From Opisthocomus hoazin (lineage: Eukaryota > Chordata > Aves > Opisthocomiformes > Opisthocomidae), in contig NC_134434.1 of the NCBI RefSeq assembly GCF_030867145.1, positions 7,998,001 to 8,062,000 of the forward strand: a stretch of DNA of 64,000 nt, given 5' to 3'. Shown here in pieces: positions 11,001 through 23,000 of this stretch; within the stretch, counting starts at the first letter, position 1, and every line of letters begins with the position of its first letter. Position numbers and translations under genes: made by a program. The notes under the pieces were generated by a model. It saw only the letters and a list, made by a program, of their open reading frames with translations. It was not told the origin of the DNA and ran no database searches.

Positions 11001-14000
11001 CTGGCTTTTAAAAAAGGTTTTTCAGCGCTTTACAATCTCCACAGAGGCTTCGCTAGGCTGGGGTGGTTGTTTTTTTTCACCCCCCTCTACATTCAGTCAC
11101 TCTGCACGAAATATCCTGGGTTAAAAATCTCTAGCAAAATTCGGACATCGACGCAGGAGGGTCTGGGTACGATACGCCGTAGGCAAGTGTAGAAAACGAA
11201 ACCTCGTCCGGGTGTGTGCCGGTATTGCCGGCGGTGTCCCAGTAAACGGGCAGTGTCAGAGGTCTTAAAAATCACACCAAAAAAGACAGCGCGTACAGCT
11301 CTGCGGTGGAAACGGGCACTGAAGGGCTACGGCCGGGGGAGCAGGACCCCGGGCGCCGACCCAGCGCGGGGTGGGAGGCCCCGGGTGCTGCCGAGCCCCC
11401 GGCGCTGAGGCTGCCGGCTCAAGCCCAGTTTCAGGGTGCGAGCGCGGGCTGGGACGGCTCCACGCCAGCCCCCAGCGCTAACGTGAGGTAACAATACCTT
11501 GCTACAAAAAATATATATATATATCTATAAAACAACCAGGAGTAACCCTTCCCGGGGGGGCTGCCAGCTGCGCCCCGCGGCCGGTGGGACCCCCGCCAGA
11601 AGCAGCCCTTTCCCCGGAGCAGGAGCTCTGCGCCATCCGCCTCTCCCAAGGCCAGCGCGGCGGGCGCGCAGCTGGCGGCGGATGGGGCCGTGGGACGGCA
11701 TCGCGGGCATCCCGGATGCTCGGTAACAGTACGGACACCAGAGGCCATGCATATTTGTTCCGGTTGGGGAGGTTGGGTCCAGCTCGCGCGAGGCGGCCGG
11801 CGTGCAGCCCCCGAGCGGGCGAGCGCATCGCGAACATTCACACAGGAGGACAAAACCGGGGCCCAAGGACGCGGAAACTGCGCCCGGGCTGCTGCACAGC
11901 CAGCACGGAGCCGTCCGCAGCGTCTGCTCTGAACAGGCAGCAGAAGCAAGGGCACCGCGCACACCAGGGAGGGGGGAGAAGCACCATGGTTTCCGTGAAG
12001 ATCACAAGAGTTTAAAAATCCAAAAGAAGTCGAGGAAGAGAAACGAAGGGGAAAGAAAAAAGAAGGGGGGGAAAGAAGCAGAAGCTCTTCCAAGCAGCAA
12101 GGGGCCGCCGCTAGCCAAGCTGTCCTCACACCGTGGATACCAAGCTGCCGCTGCCGCTGCGGAAACAAAGCAGAGGAGGCTGCCAGCGTGGCCGGGAGCA
12201 CGGGCACCAGCAGCAGCACCACGGCACGCGGCGGGCGGCAAGCTCGAGCCCTGCCCGTCACCGTGCCGCTCGCTGCCAGGGCTGGGGGCTCAGGTTTATC
12301 CCCCCGAGCAAGACAGGTGGCTCCAGGGCAGGGGATGGGGATGGAGGAGCTGCCGGGTGAGAGAAGGTGCCGAGGGAAGACCCCGAGAGTGTGTGCTCCC
12401 CGTGGCCTCACTGTCCGGGCACAGCCCCAGAGAGGAGGCTGGGGAGACACAAGCCTCTCCGGAGGGGCACAAGCCCCCGTGGGGTGCAAGACTGGGGACG
12501 CAGGGGCTGGCCCTGGGACCTGCTCTCCCCGGGAGATGCTGGGGTCCCTCTGCGCTCACAGACAAGACCCTCACCGCGTCCTCCACTGCATGGCCCCATC
12601 CCGGCCACTGCCTGCCCTGGGGAGCCACGCGGGGACCCCCTTGGGGACACGGCCCCACAGCTTCACCCAGAGCCAACAGCAACGGTTCGCTTTCAGGTAA
12701 CGCGGCAGGAAGGTGAAGTCTTACCTGCTGACAGACCTCGTCCCGTAGTCATCGAGACCCTGCAGAGAGGAGGGTAAGAAGCATGGTGAGGGGTGGGGGA
12801 GGTGGACTGTGCTCATTCAGGTGCCACCAGAGGGTCACGCGAGGACACCAAAGTGCATCGGGACCCAGCGACACCAGGGCCAAGAGCCAATGCATTTGGA
12901 GAGGAAAGGGAGATATGGAGATGATTTCAATGGGGTTCAGACAGCAGAGAGTAAAGTTGCACCACTCTCTCCGGAGCAGACTTTATTCTGGCAAGACAAG
13001 GGGAAGCAACAGACGTGAGAGCCCGGTCTGCTCTGCCCAGCCCCGCCGCGGCACAGAGCTCCAGCCGCTTGCGAGACACGAGACGCTCCGAGAGGGATCG
13101 AACAAGCAGGAGAGACATTTCCGTGAGATGTTCTGTGGAAAGGGGCGTTTGTCTGTATCGATGCCCACCAGAAACCCACAGGGTTTTGGACTGTTTTCTC
13201 CTTCAGCCGGTGCTGAGCAGCCTTTGCGACGGGGAAGGACTGCGCTGCTCCGAGGAGCAGACAGGGACCCGGGTCGAAGGACGTCCCTCGAGGACGTTGA
13301 CCTCGGGCAAGGACCTGCCCTAGGACATGGCCAGGGAGCAGCTCTGCTCTCCATGACCAACGCAGAACCACTCCAGGAAGGAGTGGGAGTCGCTGGTCTG
13401 AGCTGGCCACGCACCAGGGATCAGAGACCAGCATTCCCACCTTCCTGGGAATGCTCTCGGTCACGAAACCCCAAATCCAGCAGCGAACCCTGCTGGGAAA
13501 ACCCACCAGATGGCAACAAGTGGGGCTGTGCTGCTGTCCCATCCCCTGCGGAGAGGGCCAGACCCCAAGTCAGAGCTGCCGCCTCTCCGGAGCACCCTGC
13601 ATGGCTGCCTTGCCCCCTTCCCACCCGCCAGCACCTGCTCATCTCACCATGCTCTTTCTCACCGGGAAGCCCCACCAAGCCAGCAGCTCCTGAGGTAAGC
13701 TCATCTCACCCACACGTGCATCCTCCCCAACCGATCTAAGAAGCCCCAAGCTCATTCTGGGCCAAAGCCGGAGCAGGAAGCCCTGGCCAGGGTCTGCCCC
13801 AGTGTCTCCCCGGGACCATCACCAGCTTGAATCAGCACATGTCGGAGAAAACGCTTCCAGCTGCCTGCGGACAGCTCGTTTCTGGTGGGAGGCTTCCACG
13901 GAGTTGGCAAGTGTTGTCCTTTGGGGGTTTACAGTGCCATTTTGTGCCACTCGCTCCCTGTGCCTTGCCCGTTCCACCCAGGCGAGCCAAACCGGCCCGT

Positions 14001-17000
14001 CCTCCTTGCCCGCTGCTCTCCCCCCCCACCGCATCCCAGCCCCGTCTCCCCCGCAGAGACGCTCGGCAGGAGATGGGGCCCCGGACAAGGCACACGGGTC
14101 GCCAGGCAAAAAACGGCCAACAGCCCGCAAATCCCAAGGGAAACCTTGCGTGCGCTCGGACTTACGGCAGTCGACCTAGCGTAAGGTTTGTAGTGAGCGG
14201 AGGGGGGCTGGCAGAGGCCACTGGCATAGTCTTTAATTGCACAACCATAGGGCATTAGGTAGTCCTACAAACAACGAACACAGGTTGGAGAGCAGCCCTC
14301 CGGCACCTGCACGCGCCTGCGCCGCGGCCGAGACCACGCTCCGATGCATTTCACCCTCCGCGTTAAAGCCACGGGTGGGATGGAGGTGGCACGGCCACCC
14401 AGGCCACCGCGCGCCGGGCTCCAGCAAGGACCAACGCCTGGGGCTCTGCTCCAGCATCGCCCGCTTATGAAAAATCTTCCCCCCCACCCCGATGTGGGAG
14501 CAGCGCCTGGCGCCCGCGGGCTCACCTGGGAGAAGGCGGGCACGGCCACGCTGTACGGCCTCTGCTTGAAGGCGCTGATGCCTTGCGGCGGGAAGGCTTG
14601 GGAGGCCATGCCGTAGTCGGGCGGCGGGAGGGCGATGTCATCTTTGTCGAGCAGATTGCCGGTGCTGCTGCTCTTCCCTTGCTGCAGGCTGGATGGGGGG
14701 ACCCAAGGCAGAGGCATCAGCACCAGCCCACCCTGCACCGAGACCCCCAGGCTGCCTGCCCACGCGTGGTGGGGACCCCATGGCCAAAGCCACCCCCCCG
14801 AGCCAGCTACCACCCGCCTGTGCCGGGAGTTCTTCCTAACAACACAGAATCCCAGCATGGTAGGGGTTGGCAGGGACCTCTGTGGGTCACCCAGCCCAAC
14901 CCCCTGCCCAAGCAGGGTCACCCACACCAGGCTGCACAGCACCGCGTCCAGGCGGGGCTGGAATATCTCCAGAGAAGGAGACTCCACAGCCTCCCTGGGC
15001 AGCCTGGGCCAGGGCTCCGTCACCCTCAGAGGGAAGAAGTTCTTCCTCAGGTTCAGCTGGAGCTTCCTCGGCTTCAGTTTGTGCCCGTTGCCCCTTGTCC
15101 TGTCTCTGGGCACCACTGGAAAGAGTCTGGCCCCATCCTCCTGACCCCCACCCTGCAGATATTTAGAGGCATTTCTCAGGTCCCCTCTCAGCCTTCTCTT
15201 CTCCAGGCTGAACAAGCCCAGCTCCCTCAGCCCCTCCTCGTAGGAGAGATGCTCCAGTCCCCTCCTTATCCTCGCAGCCCTGCGCTGGACTCTTTCCAGT
15301 AGCTCCTCATTTTTCTTGAACTGGGGAGTCCAGCACTGGACACAGCACTGCAGATGGGGCCTCACCAGGGCAAAGCAGAGGGGAAGGAGAACCTCCCTCG
15401 CCCTGCTGCCCACACTCCTCTTGATGCCCCCCAGGATCCCACCGGCCTTCTTGGCACCCAGGGCATGCTGCTGGCTCATGGTCACCTTGTTGTCCCACCC
15501 CCAGCGCGGGAGCTGGATCGGGAAGAGGTGCAGGGGCTTCACCCTGCAGACCCGGGGCAGGGGGGTGGGTGATGCTCCTACCTGGCGTGGACCCGCTCAC
15601 TGCCATCGCTGTCGAGGACCCGCGTGTAGGAGAATGGAAACCAGCCCCTCCTGGAAGGCAAAGGCAGGAGATGAAGCCAGACCCACCTTTCTTCGCAGAG
15701 GACCCAGCAGAGGCTGCACGTGGGGTGCAGCAGTTTGTGGGGACGGCCACGGCACTCACATTTTTGTCTTCTCACTCTCTCCGTAATGCCAGCCGTCCCT
15801 GGCCTCTGGCACCAGCAGCGTGATCAGGTCACCTTCCTTGAAGCTCAGGAGGGTGCTGTTATCTCCGGCAGCGTGAGAGAAAATGGCCTGCACCCTCGTC
15901 CTGCCGTTCCTCTCGAGCCCTGCGGCCATGGAGCTGGAGCGCGGCAGCGTCTTGTTTTCGGCTGGTGGGAGACAGAGACCAAGGAGTGCCCCACGTCCTT
16001 CACCCGTGGCCAAACCCAGGCGCAGGTCCCCAACCTCGCTCACGTTACCCCAGGTGCCAATAAAACCTCCGGTTTGACTCGCACCTTCCCCACTCAGGAG
16101 CCAGGATCTGGCCACCGCTCTCGGCATCGCCCACCGGCCACGGCAAAAGGTGCAGCCACCCTGCGCGAGACCCCTCAAGATCCTCCTCCCGGCAACGCCG
16201 TCTGCTGGTGGAAACCCATGGCAGACCCCAGCTCCACTGGTTTCCCACCCCTCAGGCCAGAGGCAGGAGCGGCACTTGCTGCCAAAGGGATGCTGCCAGT
16301 CCCTGTCCCCCCCCAGCACCCCCAAAGACCTCGCTCACTGTGGCTGTGACCAGCCCCACAGCACCCCAGGGACCCCCCGGAGCAGAGGACGGAGCCTCAC
16401 CTGATGCGTAGCTGTTTTTTGGTGGCACGTTTTTGCGAACTGGGAGCGTATTGGAGTAAGAGTCGCTCAGCTGCTTCTGAGGCTGGGGAGGAGATAAAGA
16501 TTTGGGCTGTGCTGGCTTCATCTCAGACCAGTGGTTGTACCCGTCACTATCTGGGCCTGAGGCTCCGTTCATCACCGGCATGGCCTCCTGTGCCGACATG
16601 CGCTACGGAGAGAGGAGAGGGGTGGGGGGGAAGACGGGGAACGTCTTGGTTAGGGCATCCCACCACAGCGGAACGCAGCGCCAGGGAAGGGGGTCACAGC
16701 AGAGCAGAGGTTCAGCCCGGTGGGTTTAGCTCCCCACACAAGGCAAAAAGCTCGGGGGGAGCACTGGGGTCACCTCTACAGTATTCACAGAATCCCAGCA
16801 TGGCAGGGGTTGGCAGGGCCCTCTGTGGGTCACCCAGCCCAACCCCCTGCCCAAGCAGGGTCACCCACAGCAGGCTGCACAGCACCATGTCCAGGCGGGC
16901 CTGGAATATCTCCAGAGAAGGAGACTCCACAGCCTCCCTGGGCAGCCTGGGCCAGGGCTCCGTCACCCTCAGAGGGAAGAAGTTCTTCCTCAGGTTCAGC

Positions 17001-20000
17001 TGGAGCTTCCTCGGCTTCAGTTTGTGCCCATTGCCCCTTGTCCTGTCGCTGGGCACCACTGGAAAGAGTCTGGCCCCGTCCTCCTGACCCCCACCCTGCA
17101 GATATTTAGAGGCATTTCTCAGGTCCCCTCGCAGCTTTCTCTTCTCCAGGCTGAACAAGCCCAGCTCCCTCAGCCTCTCCTCATAGGGGAGATGCTCCAG
17201 GCCCCTCCTCATCTTTGTAGCCCTAATTCCACTGCTCCAAGCTGCCTCGCACCTGACAAATCCCTACTGAGCTCTGCTGCTCAGCTCCAGCCCCCACAGC
17301 AGGGGGGAGCCCCTTTTCTGCAGGGTCTTTCACCCCATGGGTCACTCCAAGCGCTTTCCCGTGGTTACTGGGGTACCTTGGTTCAGCCCCACAGCTCTGG
17401 GACCAGCCTGACCGGGCGAGTCCAGCTCTCGGGTTCCCCAGAACCCTCCTGGGAGCCCCTGCCCCTCCGGAGCTCGGCAACCCAGGGGGGAGAGGACAGG
17501 ACAGGCTGCCCATCCCCACACCAGGCTCCTTCCCACAGCCCAGGGCACGGAGCTGCCCGTCCCTGCGCATCGCGACGGCCCATCAAAAGGCAACTTGCTG
17601 AGGACAGCGGTGACACCGGCCTGGGCTCGTCCCGCCAGCTCTGCTCGGAAGGGCAGGACAACTTCCACCACGGAGATACTTACTCCTACGAAAGGTGCCA
17701 GCTCCGGGGGAACAGGGAGAGGTTTGGCACCAGGGATGGGGTCAGAGATGATGAGGTTGGATTTGGACGTAGACAGAGCGCTGGGAATAATGGTGCCATT
17801 GCTGCTGGCAGCCATCTGCTGCATCAGCTGTATGGCGCGGTCCGGGATCTTGTTGGGATCCGAGCAGGACTGCTGCCACAGCGGCAGCTTCTGCGTCAGC
17901 ATCTCCTTCCCCTGCAGCAGAGAGAAACGAGGCGTCAGGGCACGGGGACGCGGGAACCCCCCCAGCTCCGCAGCCCTCCCCGGGCAGCACCGCGCGGATC
18001 CGGAGCCAGCACAATCCTGGGCACGGGCTTGATCAGCTCCTCTGGGAGATAAAACCCAGAGACTCGCCGCTCCCAGGCTCCGGCGGCAGCTGAGCAGGAA
18101 GGTGTTGTGAGAAGCGGGAAGGAGAAGGTAACGCATCTCCTCAGCTTCCTGTGATCCCCCCTGCGTGGGGCAGCTCCCGGAGCCGCGTGGCCGTAGGCAG
18201 CTGGGCAGGCGCTGGGCTCCTCGGGGAAATAAAACCGGAGCAGCGGCTCAGCAGGGGCCAGCCCGCGCTCCGTGCCGCCAGCCAGCTCCCCGGGGACCAG
18301 CGGCGTGCTCAGGGCTGCTCAGCCCCGACGGCCTCCGGCCCCACCACCCTGCAGCTGCACCCCGCTGCTCCCTGCCGTGGGCAGCACCCGGCAGCATCCA
18401 CCGCTGTGCTCCAAGACAAAGCCGGCGGGGAAATAAAAAAAATGGAGCTAAACGTGCCCTTCTCCAGCTCACACAGCCGTGCCGAGTGAGCGAGCGTCCC
18501 ACTGGGCGACTCTCCGAGGGAAATGTCCTGGGCCATGCCGAGGGCTTGCACGCAAACCCCCACAGAATCACAGGATCCCAGCATGGCGGGGGTTGGAAGG
18601 GACCTCTGGGGACACCCAGCCCAACCCCCTGCCCAAGCAGGGTCACCCACAGCAGGCTGCACAGCACCGCGTCCAGGCGGGGCTGGAATATCTCCAGAGA
18701 AGGAGACTCCACAGCCTCCCTGGGCAGCCTGGGCCAGGGCTCCGTCACCCTCAGAGGGAAGAAGTTCTTCCTCATCTTCAGCTGGAACTTCCTGGGCTTC
18801 AGTTTGTGCCTGTTGCCCCTTGTCCTGTCGCTGGGCACCACTGGAAAGAGTCTGGCCCCATCCTCCTGACCCCCACCCTGCAGATATTTAGAGGCATTTC
18901 TCAGGTCCCCTCTCAGCCTTCTCTTCTCCAGGCTGAAGAAGCCCAGCTCCCTCAGCCTCTCCTCGTAGGAGAGATGCTCCAGTCCCCTCCTCATCCTCAT
19001 CACCCTAGACCCCCAGCCACCTGCCTGAACACCTTGCCATGAAGCGCTGCCAACACCTCTGCACAGCTTCGCAGTCGGCGTCACCGGGAGACAGCTTGGT
19101 CCCTACATATCAAAAACCCCTTTAAAGCCAATTTCGAAGCCCCAGAATGTTTCCACAGTCGGCCACCGGCTCCAGCCACGGCACAGCCTTGACACCCGGA
19201 CCACCGCCGCAGCCAGCATCCTCGGGAGCTGCCAGACGGCGTTTTTAACCGCCAAGGCCCGCGCCGGCTGCCGGGCTGGGTGCCCACATCACACCTACGC
19301 CCACCCTGCTCTGGACCAGCCACCTGCAGAGTCCCTCTCGCAAAGCCGCCCGCCACGTGCTGTGGCTGCTGCAAAGCCACTCGCACTGCTGCGAGCAGCT
19401 TTCAGGTTCGCTGTGCTGCAGCCGCGCCGCGGGTGCCGGCACCCTTATGCCTGCTGACCCCCCCATCCCCAGGGGGGATTTTTTTCCCCTCCTGCACTAC
19501 CGGAGGGGTTCACGTATGCCGAGCATCGCTCCAGCCCGCAGCGCGAGGACAGTGTTGACTAATCCCAACTCCTGCTCCCCAGTGCCAAGCGCGGCGGTGA
19601 CAGATGGGTGCCGTGAGCGATGGGGGGGTGGTGGGGGGGAACAACCAGAACGGGAGCACCAGGCTGTGGGAGCAGCGCCGGCGTTCCCAGCCCTCATCCG
19701 GATGGATTCTGCTGGGGACCAGCGCAGGGGCCCACCGCTCCCCAGGGCTGGCGGGCAGCAGCTCAGCCCCCGGCCGGGGAGAGGTGGGCTCCCTGGGAAC
19801 AGGCAGCGGGTGTTCGGAGCAGCAGTTTAACCCTGGTTTAACCCCTGCCTCTGCTCAGGCCAGGGGTGCCAGCAGGTCAGGGTGAGCCCTATCCCCAACA
19901 CCCTCTGACTGCGAGCATGAATGCTGCTGCGCTGCGTTTCCTTCTGCTTTGGCCGATCGTGAACTGACTCAGAAGGAACCTGAGCAGCCTCCACCGGGGC

Positions 20001-23000
20001 AGAGCCCTGAGAGCTTGGGGATCACGATGTGCAGAGGGGAACTGCGCCCCATCCACTGACCACAAGCTCTCCCGCACAGGTGACGCCGCACCGCAGAGGG
20101 GCCGGCACCGCCTGGGTGAGCCGGACGGCGGGACACGCTGCGGGTTCTGCCATCGGCACCGCTGCTGGCACGTGAGCAAACCACAGCCGGTCCCGTCTAC
20201 CTCGAACAGCCAGAAGCTGCTTCGATAGGCAGAGCAGCACCCACGAGAGACGGGCACCTCGTCCACCGGTCACCCACCCGTATGTTCCCCCTGGCTCTGT
20301 CCCCCAAGCCGCAGCAGCTGCACCAGCCTGCTCTGTGGGCAACTGCTCGGGACAGGAGCATCCCCCCGGCGAGTGGGCAGCTGGGACCCCCAGCCCAGTG
20401 GCAGACCGGCAGCTCTGGTGCGGCCGACTCACCTTGGCGTGGTAGGTGATCGCGCTCTTGGCGACCGCGCACTGTTTCTCCACCAGGAAGCAGAATCGTC
20501 TCCTCTCTTCCGTGAGAGCCGTCTTGTAGCCATCGGAGATGTAGTTCTCCAGCTCGCCTTGCTTGTTGCTGATGGCTTCGATGTACTGGGAGGGGGAGAG
20601 GAGCAGAGAGGTGGCTGTCTCCACCACATCGCTCCCCGTGCGCAGGGCAGGGGACGGTGCAGCGTCCTCCGGAGCAGGTCAGCGGGGTGGCTGCGGCCGG
20701 GGGGCTGGGCAGGGCCCCCCCGGCTCAGGACAGGCACACGTGTGCCTGCGTGGCCCCTTCAACCTGCCCTTACTCATCGGAGCCCCCCCACGCAGCGGCG
20801 CTGACTCAGCGCGTGGGCTGGGAGCCGCGCGGGCGGCGGGACGAGCTGTGCCGCGTGCAGCCGCCCGCTCACCAAACGGGCGCCTGAGCCACACCGAGGC
20901 ACTCGCACCAGTGGCGGGGGCTGCCCTGGTGGCCCCGGGCTGGCAGCAGCCTCCGCAGCCCCCCACTCGCCCCTGCCAGGCACCGCAGAGACCAACGCGA
21001 AACCCAGCCCGGGCTGAGCACCTCCGGCACCTCCTCCGCCACCTCATCACCGCTTGCTGCCCATCACTGCCGTGCTGCCAAGGGCTGGGGGCTGCAGCGG
21101 GGACAGCACGTGGACCCCCCTGCCACACGCACAACCATCAGCAACGCTCGAGCCACCGGCAGCGCTCCCTTTTGCATCTGCCAGCCAGCTGCATGGTGCA
21201 GGGGACGCAGGGACGGTCCCAGCAAGGGGGCTGGGGGGACGGCCACTCCTCGACGCTGCACCCGGGGCCGCGCAGATGCCATGGCCGCTGCCAGCGCCGG
21301 GCAGAGACACTGCAGCTGCGGGAGGCTCCTCTGCTGGCACCCGCTCCTGCTCTACCCACGGGACTTCGGCCAGCGCGGGGCTTTGCCAGCGCCGTACGCT
21401 GGGGCTGCTCAGCCTGGAGCAGAGCAGGCTCCAGGGAGAGCTTGGAGCAGCTGCCAGCGCCTGAAGGGGACAGAAGAAAGATGGGGACAGGCTTTTCAAG
21501 CAGGGTCTGTTGCAATAAGACAAGGGGGAATGGTTCTAAACTGGAAGAGGGAAGGATTTAGACTGGATTTAAGGAAGAAATTTCTTACACTGAGGGTGGT
21601 GAAACCCTGGCCCAGGTTGCCCAGAGAGGGGAGAGATGCCCCATCCCTGGGAACATTCTATTCCAAGGGCTCTGAGCAACCGGATCCAGTTGGAGAGGGC
21701 CCTGCTCACTGCCAGGAGTTGGGTGGCCTTCAGCGGTCCCTTCCCACCCAAACCCATCTGCCATACGGGCACGGCAGCGGCACATGGGGCTGGGCTGGGG
21801 TGACCCGGCCGCGCAGGCTGACCCGTGGGATGCTAACGCAGCACTGGGGAGGGCTTCACAGCAACGCCTGTCCCCCAGTCCCCGACCTGGCCACCTCCTC
21901 CTCCCTCAATCCCCTGGGGATGCCCCCAGCTCCTCTGCAAGGAGCTGTCACCCTTGACGTGGCACCGGGAGGACAGCCCGCAAGCCTCCATGAGGAACAT
22001 GTCTCGTCCAGCGCAGCCCTGCCCCACAGCAGCTCCTTGCCACGGGCTCTTCCCTGGAAAGCCACGGCCAACCCTGCAGCCCAGGCACCACTGAACCCAG
22101 AGCAGCAAGTCTGAGCTTCCCGAGAAGGGAATTCAACTGGAAATTCAGGGCCCGAAGCAGCTTTACTTCTTGTCGTGTTTAACAGTTATTTTTAGCACGC
22201 TACAATATTTGTTAGCAGACACACAAAATGGAACAAACCTCAACAAAGCAGCAAGATGAAGCGACATCCCAGACTTCAAAGGGGGCTGATTGCAGAGCTG
22301 GGGCTCCCACCCTGCTCAGAGCATCCCCCCTCGAGAGCAAACCCTGCGCAGAGCTCGTGCTGCACCCGGCAGGTTCTGGGTCTCCCTACGGGCACCAACA
22401 CAAAGCAGGTCAGCGAGAGATGGGTAAAAACCCAGCCAGCAGCCAACCGCCCTGCTTCAAGGAGAATTTTTTTCCCCCAAAATGAAAAAATCCAGCGCAA
22501 ATGCCTGTGGCTGGGAACGGAAATAAATGAAGGTAACCGTGCTGACGCCGTTGGGTGCGGAAGCAGAAATACTGGAGGCACCTGCATCACCCCCAAGCAA
22601 AGCTGTGGGGAGAGCCGAGCCGGACGGGGCTGGCAGGGAGGTAGGGAAGGGCACTGGGAAAGCTGGCTGGCAGCCGGGCTGTGCCGGCAGCAGGCACAGC
22701 GGCAGCAGGCAGAGGCGGCACCAGCCCCGGGCACATGCTGCGGGCATGGTGGGCAGGAGCAGGCAGCCGTGGGAGAACGTGCCCGGGGAAAGCATTGCTC
22801 CCTGGAGCAGGCTCGGGACAGGGCAGCGTGCCACCTCCTCCCGGGTGTTGTTATCCCCAGGGATGGCAGCGGGACGGAGCCCCGAGGTGTCAGCCTGGCA
22901 GCAGTGATGGGGAGCAGGGAGGGAAGGATGCCCCAGCGCCAGCCCGGAGAGCCCCCGGCTCCGGCACCTGGAGCCCTCCATCGCAGCCCTGCTCCGCCCG

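Noticed and set aside
14265..15542. A 425-codon minus-strand open frame joining CR1 reverse-transcriptase tail to BAIAP2 exon 12 in one frame
   Set aside because: It would need retention of intron 11, but reading through from exon 11 meets a TAG at the donor (AGGTAG). The joint frame is most likely chance.
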